Source: Synaphobranchus kaupii (Eukaryota; Chordata; Actinopteri; Anguilliformes; Synaphobranchidae). Taken from it: a stretch of DNA of 64,000 nucleotides. The stretch's first letter is position 1. The number at the start of each line of letters is the position of its first letter. The notes beneath the pieces are model-generated. The model worked only from the letters and a program-made list of their open reading frames with translations, did no database searches and was not told where the DNA came from. Both the position numbers and the translations under genes were made by a program. Shown piece by piece: positions 10,557-24,170 of this stretch. The DNA lies in assembly GCA_029718625.1 (NCBI GenBank), contig CM056377.1, positions 103,180,585 to 103,244,584 on the forward strand, written 5' to 3'.

Positions 10557-12629
10557 TTCTGTGGAGAGGACACTTACAAGCTCTCATAAATGTCAAACAT
10601 GCATCAGTGGCGACGATATTAGTTAAGATTATTTAGATTCTTCAAGCATTCATTCAGAATGACTGTGAGTTTTTATATTTAAATGGTTCCATAAACGGAT
10701 GCCAGAAAGAATGGTTTGGATTCCACCCGGCATCAGGATGAGATCTGAGAGGAATACTCAATGACGTACAGGGCCTTGCAGTACAAAGATAAGGGAGAAA
10801 GGGGTAATGAGAAGGATATGTGGGTCAATTACAATTAATAAATTACAATTGCAACCATGACTTAAGAATGAATGCAAATGACAGTGATTTAATCGTTTTC
10901 AATTACAGCGTACTGTATATGTGGCTGAATGCAAAATTAGCAGCGTGATTACCAATACTTTACTGATACAGATAGACGTTAGTCGCTATGCTTTGTATTA
11001 CGAGACCTGTGCTTATTTATCTCACTAAGCGGGTTTAATCACAGACATTCAAATTATACACTATCCCAGTTTCAGGAGCTGATACATGTTATCCAGACCA
11101 TGCCAGCCCCCCCCCCCCCCCCCCGCCCCCCCTCTTGAATTAGCAGTGTGTATGAGCACCATTGATCTGCCACTGCAGTCCCAGGGGACGGGTCAGAACC
11201 ACCATGCAACGGAGGGATGGGGGCTAAGGTCAGGATTCAGTCGGGACTCCCCCCTGTGATTAGTATTCCTCCTGTGGAGAACATTGGGAGCATGAGTGCC
11301 TAGGGACAGGGCTTTATGAAAGCGACCAAGGAAACACACAGGCCATTTAGATGCCGGCCTCTCATTAGCACACAGCGAACACTGGGAGGTCCTGAGGGCT
11401 GCATTGGGTATGAGGAGATGAATGTCACTTTAATGTCTGTGTCTTTACTATCCGTTATTGACTGGCCTCGACACAGAGGGTCTGCTGTAGTCCGGTGCTG
11501 TAGGTGCATTTAATGCACTTGATTGACGTAGATACATTCTCAAATTATTTTTTTGGGTCCTTTATGAATTTATGCGCTTCTGGTCTTATACGTGGGTGGT
11601 CTGTGTGTTTCAATCACTTTGACTAAAGACATTTATGCTTTGACTTGACAAGACACAGGCAGGAATGAGCACAATCTATTCACATAAAGTTTTATCACTA
11701 TATCTGTATCTTACTATGTGTGTAATAAAAATAACAGCTGTCCCATCGCATCAGTACCTTGTCATTAGTTCCCTGTCGCAGTAAAAGGGTTTTCAGCTCT
11801 GCTTCTTTGGGTGCAATCTACAAACTAAATTTTTTATTTGTGACATGCTCCAGGTATTTTCACTTATGGTATTTATGCAAAACTCAAGAAGCATCCATTT
11901 TGTTTCATGTTTGAGGCTTTGCGTGATGCTCTATTATCTAAATTTGCAATTCAGTTTAAGGAAGTAATACGGATTCTAAGGTTAGTAGAGACCTTAATAA
12001 TAACAAACAAACATTGAAAATGATTCGTTATATTTTATATAATATTTTTATATATTTGCACTGTACTGCATTAGCATGCATCCGGAGATAATGATGTCCA
12101 CTCTCAAACAGACGAGACGCATCATCATCTCATTTGCAGCCTTAGGTTCCGCTCTCCGCTGTGCATAGTGCAAAGTGAAACCAGTAAACAGTCGAAATGA
12201 ACTACAAAAGTTATACTTTAAACCACACGGTTAAACAGCCCAGAACTCATCTGAACACTGCTATTGTCCGTTAAAGCTACCTTGTGCAAGTTCACGTTTG
12301 CTTTGTCGCATGGTACATTGCACTGGAACAGCAAGAAAACTGAGCTGTCGGTATGTGAAGATGGGTGTAGGCCAAGGCCGGGGGAAGGGGGGGGGTGGGG
12401 GGGGGGGGGGTAGTGCTTGGGGGGTACAGATGATGAATTGCACAAGCCATGCTCTCCATGAAAAATAAATTGTGATGCTGCAAATGAAATACTCCAATTG
12501 CTTTACAAATGTTTTAAATTGCTTTGCAAAGGTATTTTGCACTATGTACATTTGCAATGACTCACTGTAGGTTCATGGGTAGAAGTTTGCATCTGTGATG
12601 CTTTTGCTGTACTTGGTTATTTGTATTAT
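10557..12629. other. Intergenic sequence with homopolymer tracts
   Basis: There is a C tract at 11107-11132 and a G tract at about 12380-12410. The proline- or glycine-rich frames across them are artefacts. No exon was recognised. Confidence 0.5.
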
Positions 12630-13738
12630 TGTTAGGATCCTGTACTTTGTCTGTCTGTTTAGTCTGTGTAATTATTTTTCCTGATTTCTTTTACCCATTT
12701 TCCCGCATTACCCTCGCGATTGTCAGTCCGCGTTCCATGTTTCCTGAGATTCCACTCCCTGTCTTTGTCATTGCACTATTCGGGATTTTGGGAACATTCG
12801 GGTTTCCTCTGTATTTCGTATCTTGCTTCCTTCTGGCTTTATTAATATTTTTATAAAATACTAATGTACTAATCATACTAACTGTTAGATTAGATTTAAT
12901 ACTAACCTGCTAACAAACTAACGTGTATATAATACTAACCAGCTAACCTACTAACATTAGGGTTTTAGAATTCGCTACTAACATTACTAATTACTAATTC
13001 ATCTTGAGTTTCTACCTGCAGCTGTCATTTACCTCATTATCCTATCCCTGTATCTATCTGATTTCGCTTTCTCTGCACGTGTGTCCACTTTCGCTTTCCT
13101 CCCCTCCGAGCTGTGCACTTGTCTACCTGCTAATCCCAGGCCGTGTGTTATCTATGTGTTTGCGTGCATTCCAGTCCGTGTCTTCTGTTCCCCCTCGTTA
13201 TGGTATTATTGTTTCCTATTGTGTTCACCTGTGTCTAGCTCCTTACTCCTCCCACCCACACTTGATTCCTTTTTGTGTCATTACTTCCCTGTGTATTTAA
13301 ACCCTGTTATTTCAGTCTGTCTTTGTGAGTTCCTCACTGTTGGTTTGTGTCATTAGAGGTTTCCGAGTTCTTTCCGAGTTGTCTTTGTTTTCTTAGTATC
13401 AGTTTCTGAGTTTTTGTTATCCCTCGTCCTTCCCGTTATTTTATTTTTGTTGTCTGGTCTTTGTTTTGTCTTCTTTTTGTTCCCCTTACGCCTCCCTGAT
13501 TTTTGACCCCTGCCTGTGTTCTTGCGACCCTGATTTTGGATTCTCTTTTTGTGCCTTCCTGGTTCTGACCCCTGCCTGTTCTTTTACTACTCTTTGGACT
13601 GTTTTTGTACCGTTGCCTCTGTCCCCAGTTTTTGACCCGGCCTGTTTGTACTACGGATTGCTGCCTTGTCCCTTAATTAAACTCCGGTTTTTGCATTTCC
13701 TGTCTGTGCCTGGGTCCTTCCCCCACCAGCCAGCAACA
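12630..13738 (+). mobile_element. Solo LTR of an LTR retrotransposon (1109 bp) with 5-bp TSD
   Basis: The segment starts TGTTAGGATCC and ends CAGCAACA. It is flanked by the direct repeat ATTAT at 12625-12629 and 13739-13743, the 5-bp duplication made by LTR-element integrases. A TATA-like tatttaaa (13294-13301) and an AATTAAA polyadenylation-type signal (13675-13681) give plus orientation. The first third has degenerate ctaac repeats (about 12855-12990). No internal coding region remains, so recombination between LTRs probably removed it. Frames inside are T-rich and not coding. Confidence 0.8.
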
Positions 13739-16721
13739 ATTATATTATTACTTTGGTATAATGCAGAAATACTAGCTAAATATTAGCTATGCATGTGGAT
13801 ATTTTTATGTCTAAGGTTCATCTTTGACATAAATGGCTTTTATGAAGCTCCTCATTCAATGACTAGAGTATGTATAAATCATCATGATGTAGCGGTATCA
13901 TTCTTGTTATAGTAAATAATAAAATTACAATTATATGATCACTATTTTATGATCATGTTAATATTTGTATTATTACTACAACTACTGTACAGTGTTAATA
14001 ATTATTATAATTCTTGTATAGTTATGTTGGGCAGTATAATGGATTAACTATAAAGAAATTGGGGCCAGGTAGTATCACTACGTGTCTGGCTTTGCTTAGA
14101 AATGTGATGATTTTACTTCAACTCATTCAATGCAAGTGTTGTGGAACACAAAGCCTCAACAGTGCCTAGCCAATATGGCTGCTGAAATTAAATGTTTTTT
14201 AATAAAACATTATTTTACCTATTGAACAGTATCAGTATATTTGCTAATGAGGATAGATGGCACACTCCTGGTTCAGTTCACTATTTGAGCAATGTCAAAG
14301 TAATATAAATCATTTATTTATATGCTTTTCCGTTTGGTTAATTAAAAAAAAAGAGCAAATCTGGGTTAAAAGCGATAAAAGAACGTTAGTGTAAATTGGT
14401 AATTGTTTCATTTTTTTCTGACTCAAATCTGGAATTCTTTACCGGCAGTGTAAAGATGGCTGTGGTCTATGTTAGTCGCCCTTGGCAGTTTAGACCATTT
14501 GTATTTTTGTCGACTTATGTCGCCCGCGGCACTGAAGGAGTTAAATAATGTAATCAACTGCCGGACAATTAAACAATTCATCTCATAAACAATGTCATTT
14601 TCATCATATTGAGTTTCATAAAACAAAGAAGAACCTATGTTTTGTCATTAATGACTGTACTGTTCACCTATTTAACACTCCCACTGAGCTACTTTTACCT
14701 TTCCAGTACAATCCCCTAGCAAATGCATAGCCGATAAAGTAATCTGCATTATTGTGTGCTTATGTGCTTGGCAAATGTGATGATGACTGGGCCTAATGAC
14801 TTCCCGAGACTGTGTTCACCTTCCCACTCCAATCGAAATGCAGGGTTTACTGTGTAACACAAAGGGATGCTTATTTTATGTAAGTGAGCAGCGCTGGGGC
14901 GCTCTCGCATGCTCTCCTGGCAGTTGTAAAACACTCCTTTATCAGGCTCTGTCTGTCTGGTCCCTCCGTGGGCGATGCTTAGTTGAGCCGGGGAGAGGGA
15001 GAGGGAGGGGGGACGGGGCAGTGCAGTGTTTGGATATCAATTGTGTAATTGAGAGGCCTGAATAGCCCTGAGGCGTCCTCCTCCTTTCACTATCTCAGTG
15101 TGGAGGTATTTACTGAGTGTGGGAGAGCTGTGGGCAGTTAATCTCGCACAAAGGCATTTGCACATCGTTCATAGGAAATTTGTGACAATTTCTAAGAAAG
15201 GGCCTGTTCCATTCACGCGAGGACAATGAAAATGAGCCAGTCCTCACTGTTTTCATTGCACCTTGAAATTGCACCATAGCAGAACATTGCAGTCCATATC
15301 ATGTAAATTGGCAGTAGGGCCTATATGGTTGATTTAAGGGGATGTGAAAAAAGAGCGGGTCATCTTTATCATTAAAAAATCGAATTGATAAATAATCAGG
15401 CTTATCAACTTGAGCCAAAGGATTTTTATTCCCACCAGAAAATTATTTAAGCATGAGTATGCCTTTCATAGCTAAAGCCTGATCCTATGGGAAGGCTATC
15501 ATTTTATCAAGTGTTCAAGCTGTTTGGTTGACGACACAGGGCCTTTCGACGGCAAGGCTAACCCAATCCTGCATGCTCCATGTTCATTCAGCCTCTAGCC
15601 CAAACAATCTCTCCACCTCATTTCTCATCTATCATCTCGTTGGCCCTGAGGATGGGAACCTCCCCAGCAGGCTGCTTGGTAACCCACATTTCATAAGCTC
15701 ACCCCCCCCCCCCCCCCCCCCCCCCCCCGCCACACCACATCCTGCTCCATCCCCTGCAGTTAAATTGTAGTAATGAATTGTTCACAGGTGCTTTTAATGA
15801 GGTTCAGAGCATCTCTGGGTGCTGGACTTGCCAGCACAAGCCAAGTGGAATGGAACAGATGCATTCGTCAGTCCCTCCATCGCCCTCTGCACACAAAGCC
15901 CAGTTTAATGATAGTCATTACACTTGCTTGGCCTTAATAGCCAAAACACATGGGACTCCGGCAGGGGAGGGAGGGGTGCTGGGACAGATGGGTCTGGGGG
16001 GTGGGGGTATCGTTGCCTGTAGTCCCGGGATGAATCATAGTATCTCAGGCTGTTTGCTATGCCATATTGATAAAGAGGTAAATGAGAGCTCGTGCTGATA
16101 CCCGGCAGGAGAGGAATCTCTTCGGTAAGCGAGGGGGGCGGGGGTACCAGAGGGGGAGAATGAGGGGCCCATTCACTGCCGGGACCTACTATGGCACCTG
16201 GAGCTCTTTTAGAGAGAGAGATTGAGCATCTCTGATATGGTATTTCCCATCCCTTCCTCACCTCCTCCCCTACCCCCTCCCTACTTCTGGAGGCCAGTTA
16301 ACCAGAGGAGATTGAATGCTGGTTAGGCATCCAGTGTGAGTGATTGCGGTGTTAAGGACTGTCATTTTCCAAATCCTGCCAGGCTGCCTCACTCCCCATA
16401 GGCTTAAAGGTTATTCCCTAACAAACTACTCAAATGTTCATTATTCATATGTTGTGTAATTTACGGCTAATCTCGCAATTATTTGGCCATGCACACTGGA
16501 TTCATTAAGTGGCACTATTTTCTGCCAGTATATTTCATATGTGAAAAAGTGCAAGGCCTAATAAGCATCATCAGAGGAAATCAAGCCTGGGCATATAAAC
16601 CTCATAGTCAGGTTGGATTAGATGTCCAATGTTTGTAAAAAGTAAAACCTATTCAGAGACTAGAAAAGAGGGAAGATGGTTGTGCAGTTTTATGTCAAGT
16701 AACGGCAACACAGCAAGTAAC
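13739..16721. other. Intergenic sequence, possibly with conserved non-coding DNA
   Basis: The first part is AT-rich. From about 14.7 to 16.6 kb base composition is more mixed and the DNA has the look of regulatory sequence, for example TTATTCATA-type and AATTA-type sites at 16.4-16.6 kb, but no exon was identified. A C tract lies at 15702-15728. Open frames here show no known domains. Confidence 0.35.
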
Positions 16722-16951
16722 GGTAACACGTTGCATTAAGTTGCACCTATGCCTGTGTAGTTAAATTGTACCTAATTTGGTAACAAGAGGTTAACAGGGC
16801 TGGCCTTGTTTCACATGTGTAGGCTAATTAAGACTACCACTAACTGTTCCATGTTACCTACATTTCAGTTAATGAGTAATAACCTTTTGTTGCCAAATTA
16901 TTTACAATTTAACTACCCAGGTATAGGTGCAACTTCATGTCAAGTGTTACC
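16722..16951. mobile_element. hAT-superfamily MITE with exact 8-bp target duplication
   Basis: The ends are GGTAACACgttg and aaGTGTTACC. Inverted arms of about 70 bp share agttgcacctat and gtagttaaattgta. The flanks are the direct repeat CAAGTAAC at 16714-16721 and 16952-16959, the 8-bp duplication of hAT transposases. At 230 bp it has no coding capacity. Confidence 0.9.
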
Positions 16952-17812
16952 CAAGTAACAGTTTAAAGGAGACATCTTTCCTTCACTATATTGACATGAT
17001 GCACATTAGCTCCAGGGCCCTTTCCATTGATGACGTTTTTTTTCGATCTGATGATCATTATTTCTATAGCTAATATTTACAATTTACAATATTTGTGTGA
17101 CAATAGACAATACATTTCACACCAATAAGTCTCCAATGATTCACACTGCAATAAGTAATGTTTATATTACAAGCCTCTGAAGAGTGGAAGTTTATTTTAA
17201 GTTTTTAGGTTAAGTAAACATTTTTAATGTTCAAAAATAGTTTTGTCTAGTGTTTGAGCTACACGTGCATTTTCAAGTTTCCCTCGTTCCATTTTATAAA
17301 GACGGGCTGTGCCGGAATGGAGTTATGTCTTATTGCTATCATTCCCAACAGGGTTGCCCTATTTCTTTAAATCAATTCAGTTTATCCAATTGCAGATAGC
17401 ATACAGAGGGCATATAGTAGATGGGAAGAAAGTACATGTCCTTGAAGGCAACAGCAGATTTTTCAGTAACATGACACCAGTGAATAAAGCCTTGATGATT
17501 TTTAACACAGTTTTTTATTAATTACAGTAGTTTTAGTACTTCACATTGACATGATTTTATTTTTATTTAAATGAGCATTTTTTTTTTTTCGAAGAAACAA
17601 TTTCTGACACAATAAAAAACATAATATTAATGTATCTTATTTTGATTTTGAGTATGTTTTAAAACATAGTCATGCTGCTGAATTTATGATGAAAAATGCT
17701 ACTACTGCTAAAATGCTACTACTGCTAAGTGAACATTCAAAACACAAATGAACCATTTTGTGATTTGCAGCGATCTTATATCAATATTACTCTTTTGTAA
17801 AGTTGACCAGTT

Positions 17813-18742
17813 TTAAAGGGACAGTTGACTTTCTGCGTTCTTTAGTTAGTGCCCTGCAGTTTAGTGTTTTTTTCTTTTAATGGCCCAGAGAGGTTCGTGA
17901 AATGACGCATATGCTAGATACGAATGTTTCTGACAACCAGTCAGCTTTACAATGGCTGGCATAGGAGCATTTAGAGTTTTGTGATCTAAAGCAAGAAAAT
18001 ACACTTCAAGTGACTCCATAGCAGCTTGTACAGTGAGCTTATGTTGAATTATGTCTCAAGGACCAGAAAGGCGTGATTTGGAGACAGCTGGCAGGCAAAG
18101 GGGTAGCCTACCACACTGCCTGTACTTAGTTGTTGTATGTCTGTTGTAACACATTGAAATGGAAGCTACAATTATGACCAGCTACTTTGCCAAACCATAT
18201 TTATTTGAGCCAATATTTATCGTTTAGGAGCTGCAACACATAGAGGCTGAGAGGTTGTCGGTTAAGACAATATATATGCAAATATACATATATTCAAGCA
18301 TCTCTGAATGTTCAGTAAATATGATTTTGCTACATATTCCTTTTCATAACTATTAATAATGTTTGTTTTAAAAGCCACATCACAAAGTTTTCCATGGTCT
18401 GTATTTTGAAAAGGGGGGTTTCTGAAAGCTAGTGTAATCTCTTTGTCCTGTTAATTTGTAAACCATAAAAAGTATTTCCAACCAAAAATAAGAATAATAA
18501 TTGGGTAATATACACACATATAACCTCTGGGGCCATAATGGCACTGTACTGTACTTTATTTAGACTATGAACTTCCAAATATCCCAATACCAGTCAATGG
18601 AAAGCCAGCAGGTTGTCAGAAGCTTCTGTAAACATCTAATATCCTTCCTACACACATCTGGCCGGGCCAAGCAAAATCATTAATCAAAACAGAAAATATA
18701 TATATATTTTTTTTAAACCCAGGAAGTGACCTTGCCCTTTAA
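17813..18742. mobile_element. TTAA-flanked non-autonomous DNA transposon
   Basis: The left end TTAAAGGGACAGTTGACTTT and the right end gtgaccttgcccTTTAA form similar inverted ends (TTAAAGGG…CCCTTTAA) 930 bp apart. The TTAA duplication points to a piggyBac- or Kolobok-type mobiliser. Inverted similarity beyond about 25 bp is weak and the interior has no transposase. Confidence 0.5.
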
Positions 18743-19439
18743 AGGCAGTTCCTTCATGTTTTTTGATGCACGCATAAACGCAAACAAACTTCCCAGGTTG
18801 CCTTTGATTGCATGATTTTTACACGATCTTCACATCTTTTTGACGAGAGGATGTTGAGAGCCTCACTGGCTTTAATTTAGTTCATTTTAAGATTGGCATG
18901 TGATTCAAGCAGGCATTGTTTTTCACCAGCAGAAATAATCTCTTAGCTGTCATGTTTAAAAACTGACATTTATTTCATATTATCTTGTTCACCTAAACAT
19001 TGTATGTGAGATCGCAGGATATTGGTTTAAGCTAAAAGGATATGCACATTGCTTGCTTGCAGGCTGCACTGTTATTAATAGTAAACCATTTATGTCGTAA
19101 TTTTACTGCTGTATTGTGCTAAAAGTAGTATGTACTTTGCATGCAGCATCTCAACATTTTTTTTTTCTCTTTGAATCCTGTTTATGAATCTTCTATGAAT
19201 CCTTTCTACACTAATGTTAAACAGTGGAAACTTTAAACCTGCCAACTATGTGAAATACCTCCCCAATCTCAAAGCTATTTCAAAACTGCATTTTCTATCT
19301 GTATATAGCGTCTTCTTTTTTTGTTTTGTTGCAAAACCCAGGGAGTGTTTTATTCGGCTGTAAATTAATGTGATACTGTGATACTCGCTCATTTACTTGT
19401 CCCATCTGTCATATTTTCCGGTTATTGCTGTCTTTCTTT
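18743..19439. other. AT-rich intergenic sequence, nothing recognised
   Basis: No repeat family, exon or RNA gene was recognised between the TTAA element and the promoter-like region that follows. Confidence 0.5.
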
Positions 19440-19862
19440 GCAACGCGGACTCCAGGTACCGAACGGCTGACACAACGTTGCTGCAGGAAGGAGCTTCTAT
19501 TCACTTCATGTCATTTAACAGCGTCAGCTCATTTGCAGTCTAATGCCGTCGTGGCACAGTCTAGTGAGCCTCGTTTGCATTGGTCAGGAGGGCACTCCGG
19601 CTGCACTGGCACAGATCAACTCAATTAGGCTGCTGGGAGGGGAGGCGGAGCTGTGAGGAGGGCACTGGAAGCACGACAGCTGCCAAAGATCTCTCTCCTA
19701 GAGGGGCCATCTTCACTTCATTGGGTTTGTTTTATTTCGTGACTGTTTGTGTTCTTTGTTTGTAAATAAGTCATCTGGAAAAACGAGTTAGGAATGATAA
19801 ACGGTCCGTCGTTTTCCGAATCTCGGGCTTTGTTTTTAAAGAGAAACATCGGAGATGTTCAG
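19440..19862 (+). promoter_or_regulatory. Candidate promoter and first exon (exon A) with splice donor
   Basis: This patch is richer in CG than its surroundings and has a reverse CCAAT box (cattggtc, about 19578) and a GC-box-like ggggaggcggagc (about 19640). It ends with a good splice donor, gttcag|gtaaat, at 19862/19863. A short frame opens at ATG 19794 (MINGPSFSESRALFLK… 23 codons) and reaches the donor in phase 0. It could be the coding start of one isoform or an upstream frame, because joining it to the exon at 27497 gives a stop within six codons. No protein family was recognised. Transcript data would decide. Confidence 0.4.
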
Positions 19863-20238
19863 GTAAATATCCCATAGGTTCAAAGCTGAAATAAAACTAC
19901 AGGCCCTCAAGGATTTTTGCAGTAATGCTTGTATAATTATTATGTCACTGTATATTATTTGCTGACTGGTTTAATTAGGCCTTTGATGTTCAGTGTCAGC
20001 ATATTCAGTACTATGCAGCTGTATAGTATGCAGTAGTACAAGAGTTAGCTGTATTCCACAGAGAAGCCAAGACCATTGCAGTATGATGGTGTACCTTAGT
20101 ATGATGGTGTACCTTAAGACCTTTGGCTGACACGTTCAACACTAGGCTGCCTACTATGCTGCACGTCACCCACTGACTGAAATGTAGCCTTACCGCAATA
20201 AGGCTACACACAGCAAAAATGTACATTTAGCACTGCTG

Positions 20239-22172
20239 GGGCCCTATCTTACACCCGGCGCAAAGCGGCGCTAACCCAAACGCAAGTGTCTTTGCTATCT
20301 TACACCCGGCGGTAGGTTCATTATAACGCCTAACGCTCACGCCGTTTAACTAGCATGTACTCTTGCGCCGTTTGGGCGTGTTGGTCTTAAGATGAGGAGT
20401 GGCCAGGATTCTTTTTGGCGTATTGCTATCTTGAGCCAGCAGAAAGCGCTTACGCTAGAACCACCACTAACCTGGTCTAAAGTCATGTCGCAGTTGTATA
20501 CATGTTATTTTAACAGCGCATATAAGTGCGTCTACAAAGGCGTGTGCACAATGCGCGTACCCTCCTGTCTGTTACACACAGGGGCGTGCACAAGCATGAT
20601 TAAAATATCAAGATTACAATGTGAAATAGTATTATTGTGTAGCCTATATCAAAAAATACATAATAATAAAAGGGTCCATAGCCTACCTTTCCCTCAGCGA
20701 AGGGGAATGCCATGCACATTAAATTGCTTTCAGCCCACTCCATCAACATCCAGGCGATGTGCGATGGTACGGGACAATGGCTATCCATTAAAAAGCAGCT
20801 GATAACACCTATATCAACCCTAATGCGCGAATTGTCATTTACACCTTATGCGTGAATTGTCATTCAATGGAAAACTCGCGCACGGCAATAGACGGACATT
20901 TAAGTTCTGAAAATGCGCTTCAGATGTCATTACAATACAGCTCTGTTTATCTATGAATACAGCCTGTAAGTAAATAGAATGGTTTGTGACTGAAAATAGT
21001 TCAAAACCTTGTCCAGTGAATATTGCATTTATTGTTTTTCAAATAGCCTAGGCTACAGCGGATTCGCTGTGCATAAGGTTTTTTTCGATAGCCTATGGTT
21101 AAAAAACGGAAATGTCACCATGTTAACTAAATTGTAACCTTAGCTATTCTTCGTCCTTCATATTTTTTAAATTACAGTGACAAGGTTTCCATACCCTCAG
21201 CTTATTAAAACCCCGTTGATTTCACCTGTTATTCCATAACTGAACAAAATATTTTAAAGAGAACTAAGCATCTAATTAGAAACAAAAACAAATTTGCAGC
21301 ACGTTACAATTAATTCACAATTAATGAAAATACCATTATCTGCATGTGCGCTTTAGAGGAGCAGGTCTGTTTCCCCTGCTGTAAACCGCACTTTTAACGG
21401 TCTTCCTGGGAAAGTGGATTGTTTTAAAGCATTACGCTACCAGTAAAACTGGTTGGTCACATTTCCATAAGCAGGACATTATAAAAGAAGGGAAAATATG
21501 CGTGAACCTATGGGTTGCCAACCTGACAGCTTTATTGTATTTGTTGTCATCATTAAGGCAAAATAACGTTATTTATTTTATTAATCAAAATTAGAATGCA
21601 GGTAATGAACTTCGGATGAAGCTTGAACATGAGTTCATTGCTTCATTGCATAATCAAATGAAATTCGTTAAACAAGCAGGCTAATTTGGCGTTTTCTAAG
21701 GTGAGACGGAAGCCATTGGTAGCTTATTCTCAGCTGTTGCAGGTGCCTTTAACTAAATTTAACCGCATATATTTTATAGAATAACAGCACTGTCGGGAAT
21801 TACCGGGAACTCATAATGGTTTGTCCGAATAATATTTATCATAGGCTACTATTGATCCATATAGCCTATTCCTTGATCGCACTAAACACGCACGAGCATG
21901 TCTGTTTCGCCATCATATAAGCAATCTGCCAAGGTGGAAAAGCAGGCTTTTAAAGGGAATGGGATATGACATGTTCATTGGTTTATTGCATGTCACGCCC
22001 AAGACACACCTATAATTAATGAAGAGACTAGGTTCAGCCCACTTGCACGCTGCGCCGTGCTTAGCGCTCAAAAAACACGCCGTTAAAATAGCAAAAGTGG
22101 ACTTGGACACGCCCTAAATGGACTTTACGCCATGCGCTTAGACCAAGTGCCAAGATCGCCAAGATAGGGCCC
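20239..22172 (+). mobile_element. GGGCCCTAT-family DNA transposon, copy A (1934 bp)
   Basis: The left end is gggccctatcttacacccg and the right end …gccaagatagggccc, with CTG as a 3-bp duplication at 20236-20238 and 22173-22175. It carries many GCGC-rich short motifs near both ends. A 136-codon frame (20392-20802, starting MRSGQDSFWRI) recurs in copy B and, shorter, in copy D, but matches no transposase motif I know and may be an accident of close relationship. The 3-bp duplication and GGGCCC ends could fit a CACTA-, Academ- or Harbinger-like mobiliser; I do not assign one. It is non-autonomous as far as can be seen. Confidence 0.85.
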
Positions 22173-22233
22173 CTGGTGTACATTTAACACCCTGGGGTGT
22201 TTATATGAGCACATGGTCCCATATAAACACCCT

Positions 22234-24170
22234 GGGCCCTATTTTGGTGATCTTGGCGCTTAGTCTAAGCGCATGGCGTAAAGTCCATTTTGGGCGTGTC
22301 CAAGTCCACTTTTGCTATTTTAACGGCGTGTTTTTTTGGCGCTAAGCACGGCGCAAGGTGCAACTGGGCTGAACCTAGTCGCTTCATTAATTATAGGTGT
22401 GTCTTGGGCGTGACATGCAATAAACCAATCAAAATGTCATATCCCATTCCCTTTAAAAGCCTGCTTTTCCACCTTGGCGGATTGCTTGATGGCGAAACAG
22501 ACATGCTCGTGCGTGTTTAGTGTGATCAAGGAATAGGCTAAATGGAGTATGATCAATATTATTCGGACTAACCATTAGCCTAAGAGTTCCCGGTAATTCC
22601 AGACAGGGCTGTTATTTTACAAAATATATGCGGTTAAATTTCGTTAAAAGGACCTGCAACAGCTGAGAATAGGCTATCAATGGCTTCAGTCTCACCTTAG
22701 AAAACGCCAAACTGCTTGTTCAGCGAATTTCGTTTGACTATGCAATAAAAGTGTCAAACATCAATTCCAAGAGGCTGTTCTCATGGAGTTCTCGAAGTTC
22801 AAGCTTCATCCAAAGTTAATTAGGCTACCTGCATAGTAGGCTAATATTGATTAATAACATACATACCATTATTTTGCCTTAATGATGACACTAAATAGCC
22901 TACAATAAAGCTGTCAGGTTCGCAACCCATATGTTCACGCATATTTCCCCTTGTTTAATAATGTCCTGTTTATGGAAATGTGACCAACCTGTTTTACTCG
23001 TAGCGTAATCCTTTAAAACAATCCACTTTCCCAGGAAGACCGTGAAACGTGCGACTTACAGCAGGGGAAACAGAGAACATGCAGCGCACGTGCAGAGAAT
23101 GGCATTCAAATTTATTGTGAATTAATTGTGTAACGTGCTGCAAATTTGTTTTAGTTTCTAATTAGACGGATTAGTTCTCTTTAAAATCGTTTTGTTCAGT
23201 TATGGAATAACGGGTGAAATCAGATGGGTTTTAAACGGTGAGAGTATGGAAACCTGGTCACTGTAATTTAAAAAATATGAAGGACGAAGAATAGCTAAGG
23301 TTACAATTTAGTTAAAATGGTGACATCTCCGTTTTTTAACCATAGGCTATCGAAAAAAACCTTATGCACAGTGAATCTGCTGTAGCCTAGGCTATTTGAA
23401 AAACAATAAATGCAATATTCACTGGACAAGGTTTTGAACTTTTTTCAGTCACAAACCATTCTATTTACTTACAGGCTGTATTCATAGATAAACGGAGCTG
23501 TATTGTATTGACATCTGAAGCGCATTTTCAGAACTTAAATGTCCGTCTATTGCCGTGCGCGAGTTTTCCATTGAATGACAATTCACGCATTAGGTGTAAA
23601 TGACAATTCGCGCATTAGGCTTGATATAGGTGTTATCAGCTGCTTTTTAATGGATAGCCATTGTCCCGTACCATCGCACATCGCCTGGATGTTGATGGAG
23701 TGGGCTGAAAGCAATTTAATGTGCATGGCATTCCCCTTCGCTGAGGGAAAGGTAGGCTATGGACCCTTTTATTATTATGTATTTTTTGATATGGGCTACA
23801 CAATAATACTATTTCACATTGTAATCTTGATATTTTAATCATGCTTGTGTGCGCCCCTGTGTGTAACAGACAGGAGGGTACGCGCATTGTGCACACGCCT
23901 TTGTAGACGCACTTATATGCGCCGTTAAAATAACATGTATATAACTGCGACATGACTTTAGACCAGGTTAGTGGTGGTTCTAGCGCAAGCGCTTTCTGCT
24001 GGCTCAAGATAGCAATACGCCAAAAAGAATCCTGGCCACTCCTCATCTTAAGACCAAGGACCAAGGACGTAAGCGTTAGGCGTTATTATGGACATAGCGC
24101 CGGGTGTAAGATAGCAAAGACACTTGCGTTTGGGTTAGCGCCGCTTTGCGCCGGGTGTAAGATAGGGCCC
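22234..24170 (-). mobile_element. GGGCCCTAT-family DNA transposon, copy B (1937 bp, inverted to copy A)
   Basis: It is the reverse complement of copy A at high identity (roughly 90-95% by eye) along its whole length. It starts gggccctattttggtgatct and ends cgggtgtaagatagggccc, with its own duplication CCT at 22231-22233 and 24171-24173. The frame at 23636-24064 (minus, 142 codons) is the same as the 136-codon frame of copy A. Because its duplication differs from that of copy A, it inserted separately and is not an inverted duplicate. Confidence 0.85.

Noticed and set aside
12218..12557. Proline-rich frames around 12.4 kb
   Set aside because: They come from a G/C homopolymer tract and have no domain or splice signals.
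20392..20802. 136-codon frame shared by transposon copies A and B as a real gene
   Set aside because: Sharing is expected between young copies of one element; no transposase or other motif is visible, and copy D has it truncated. Kept only as a note in the element entries.
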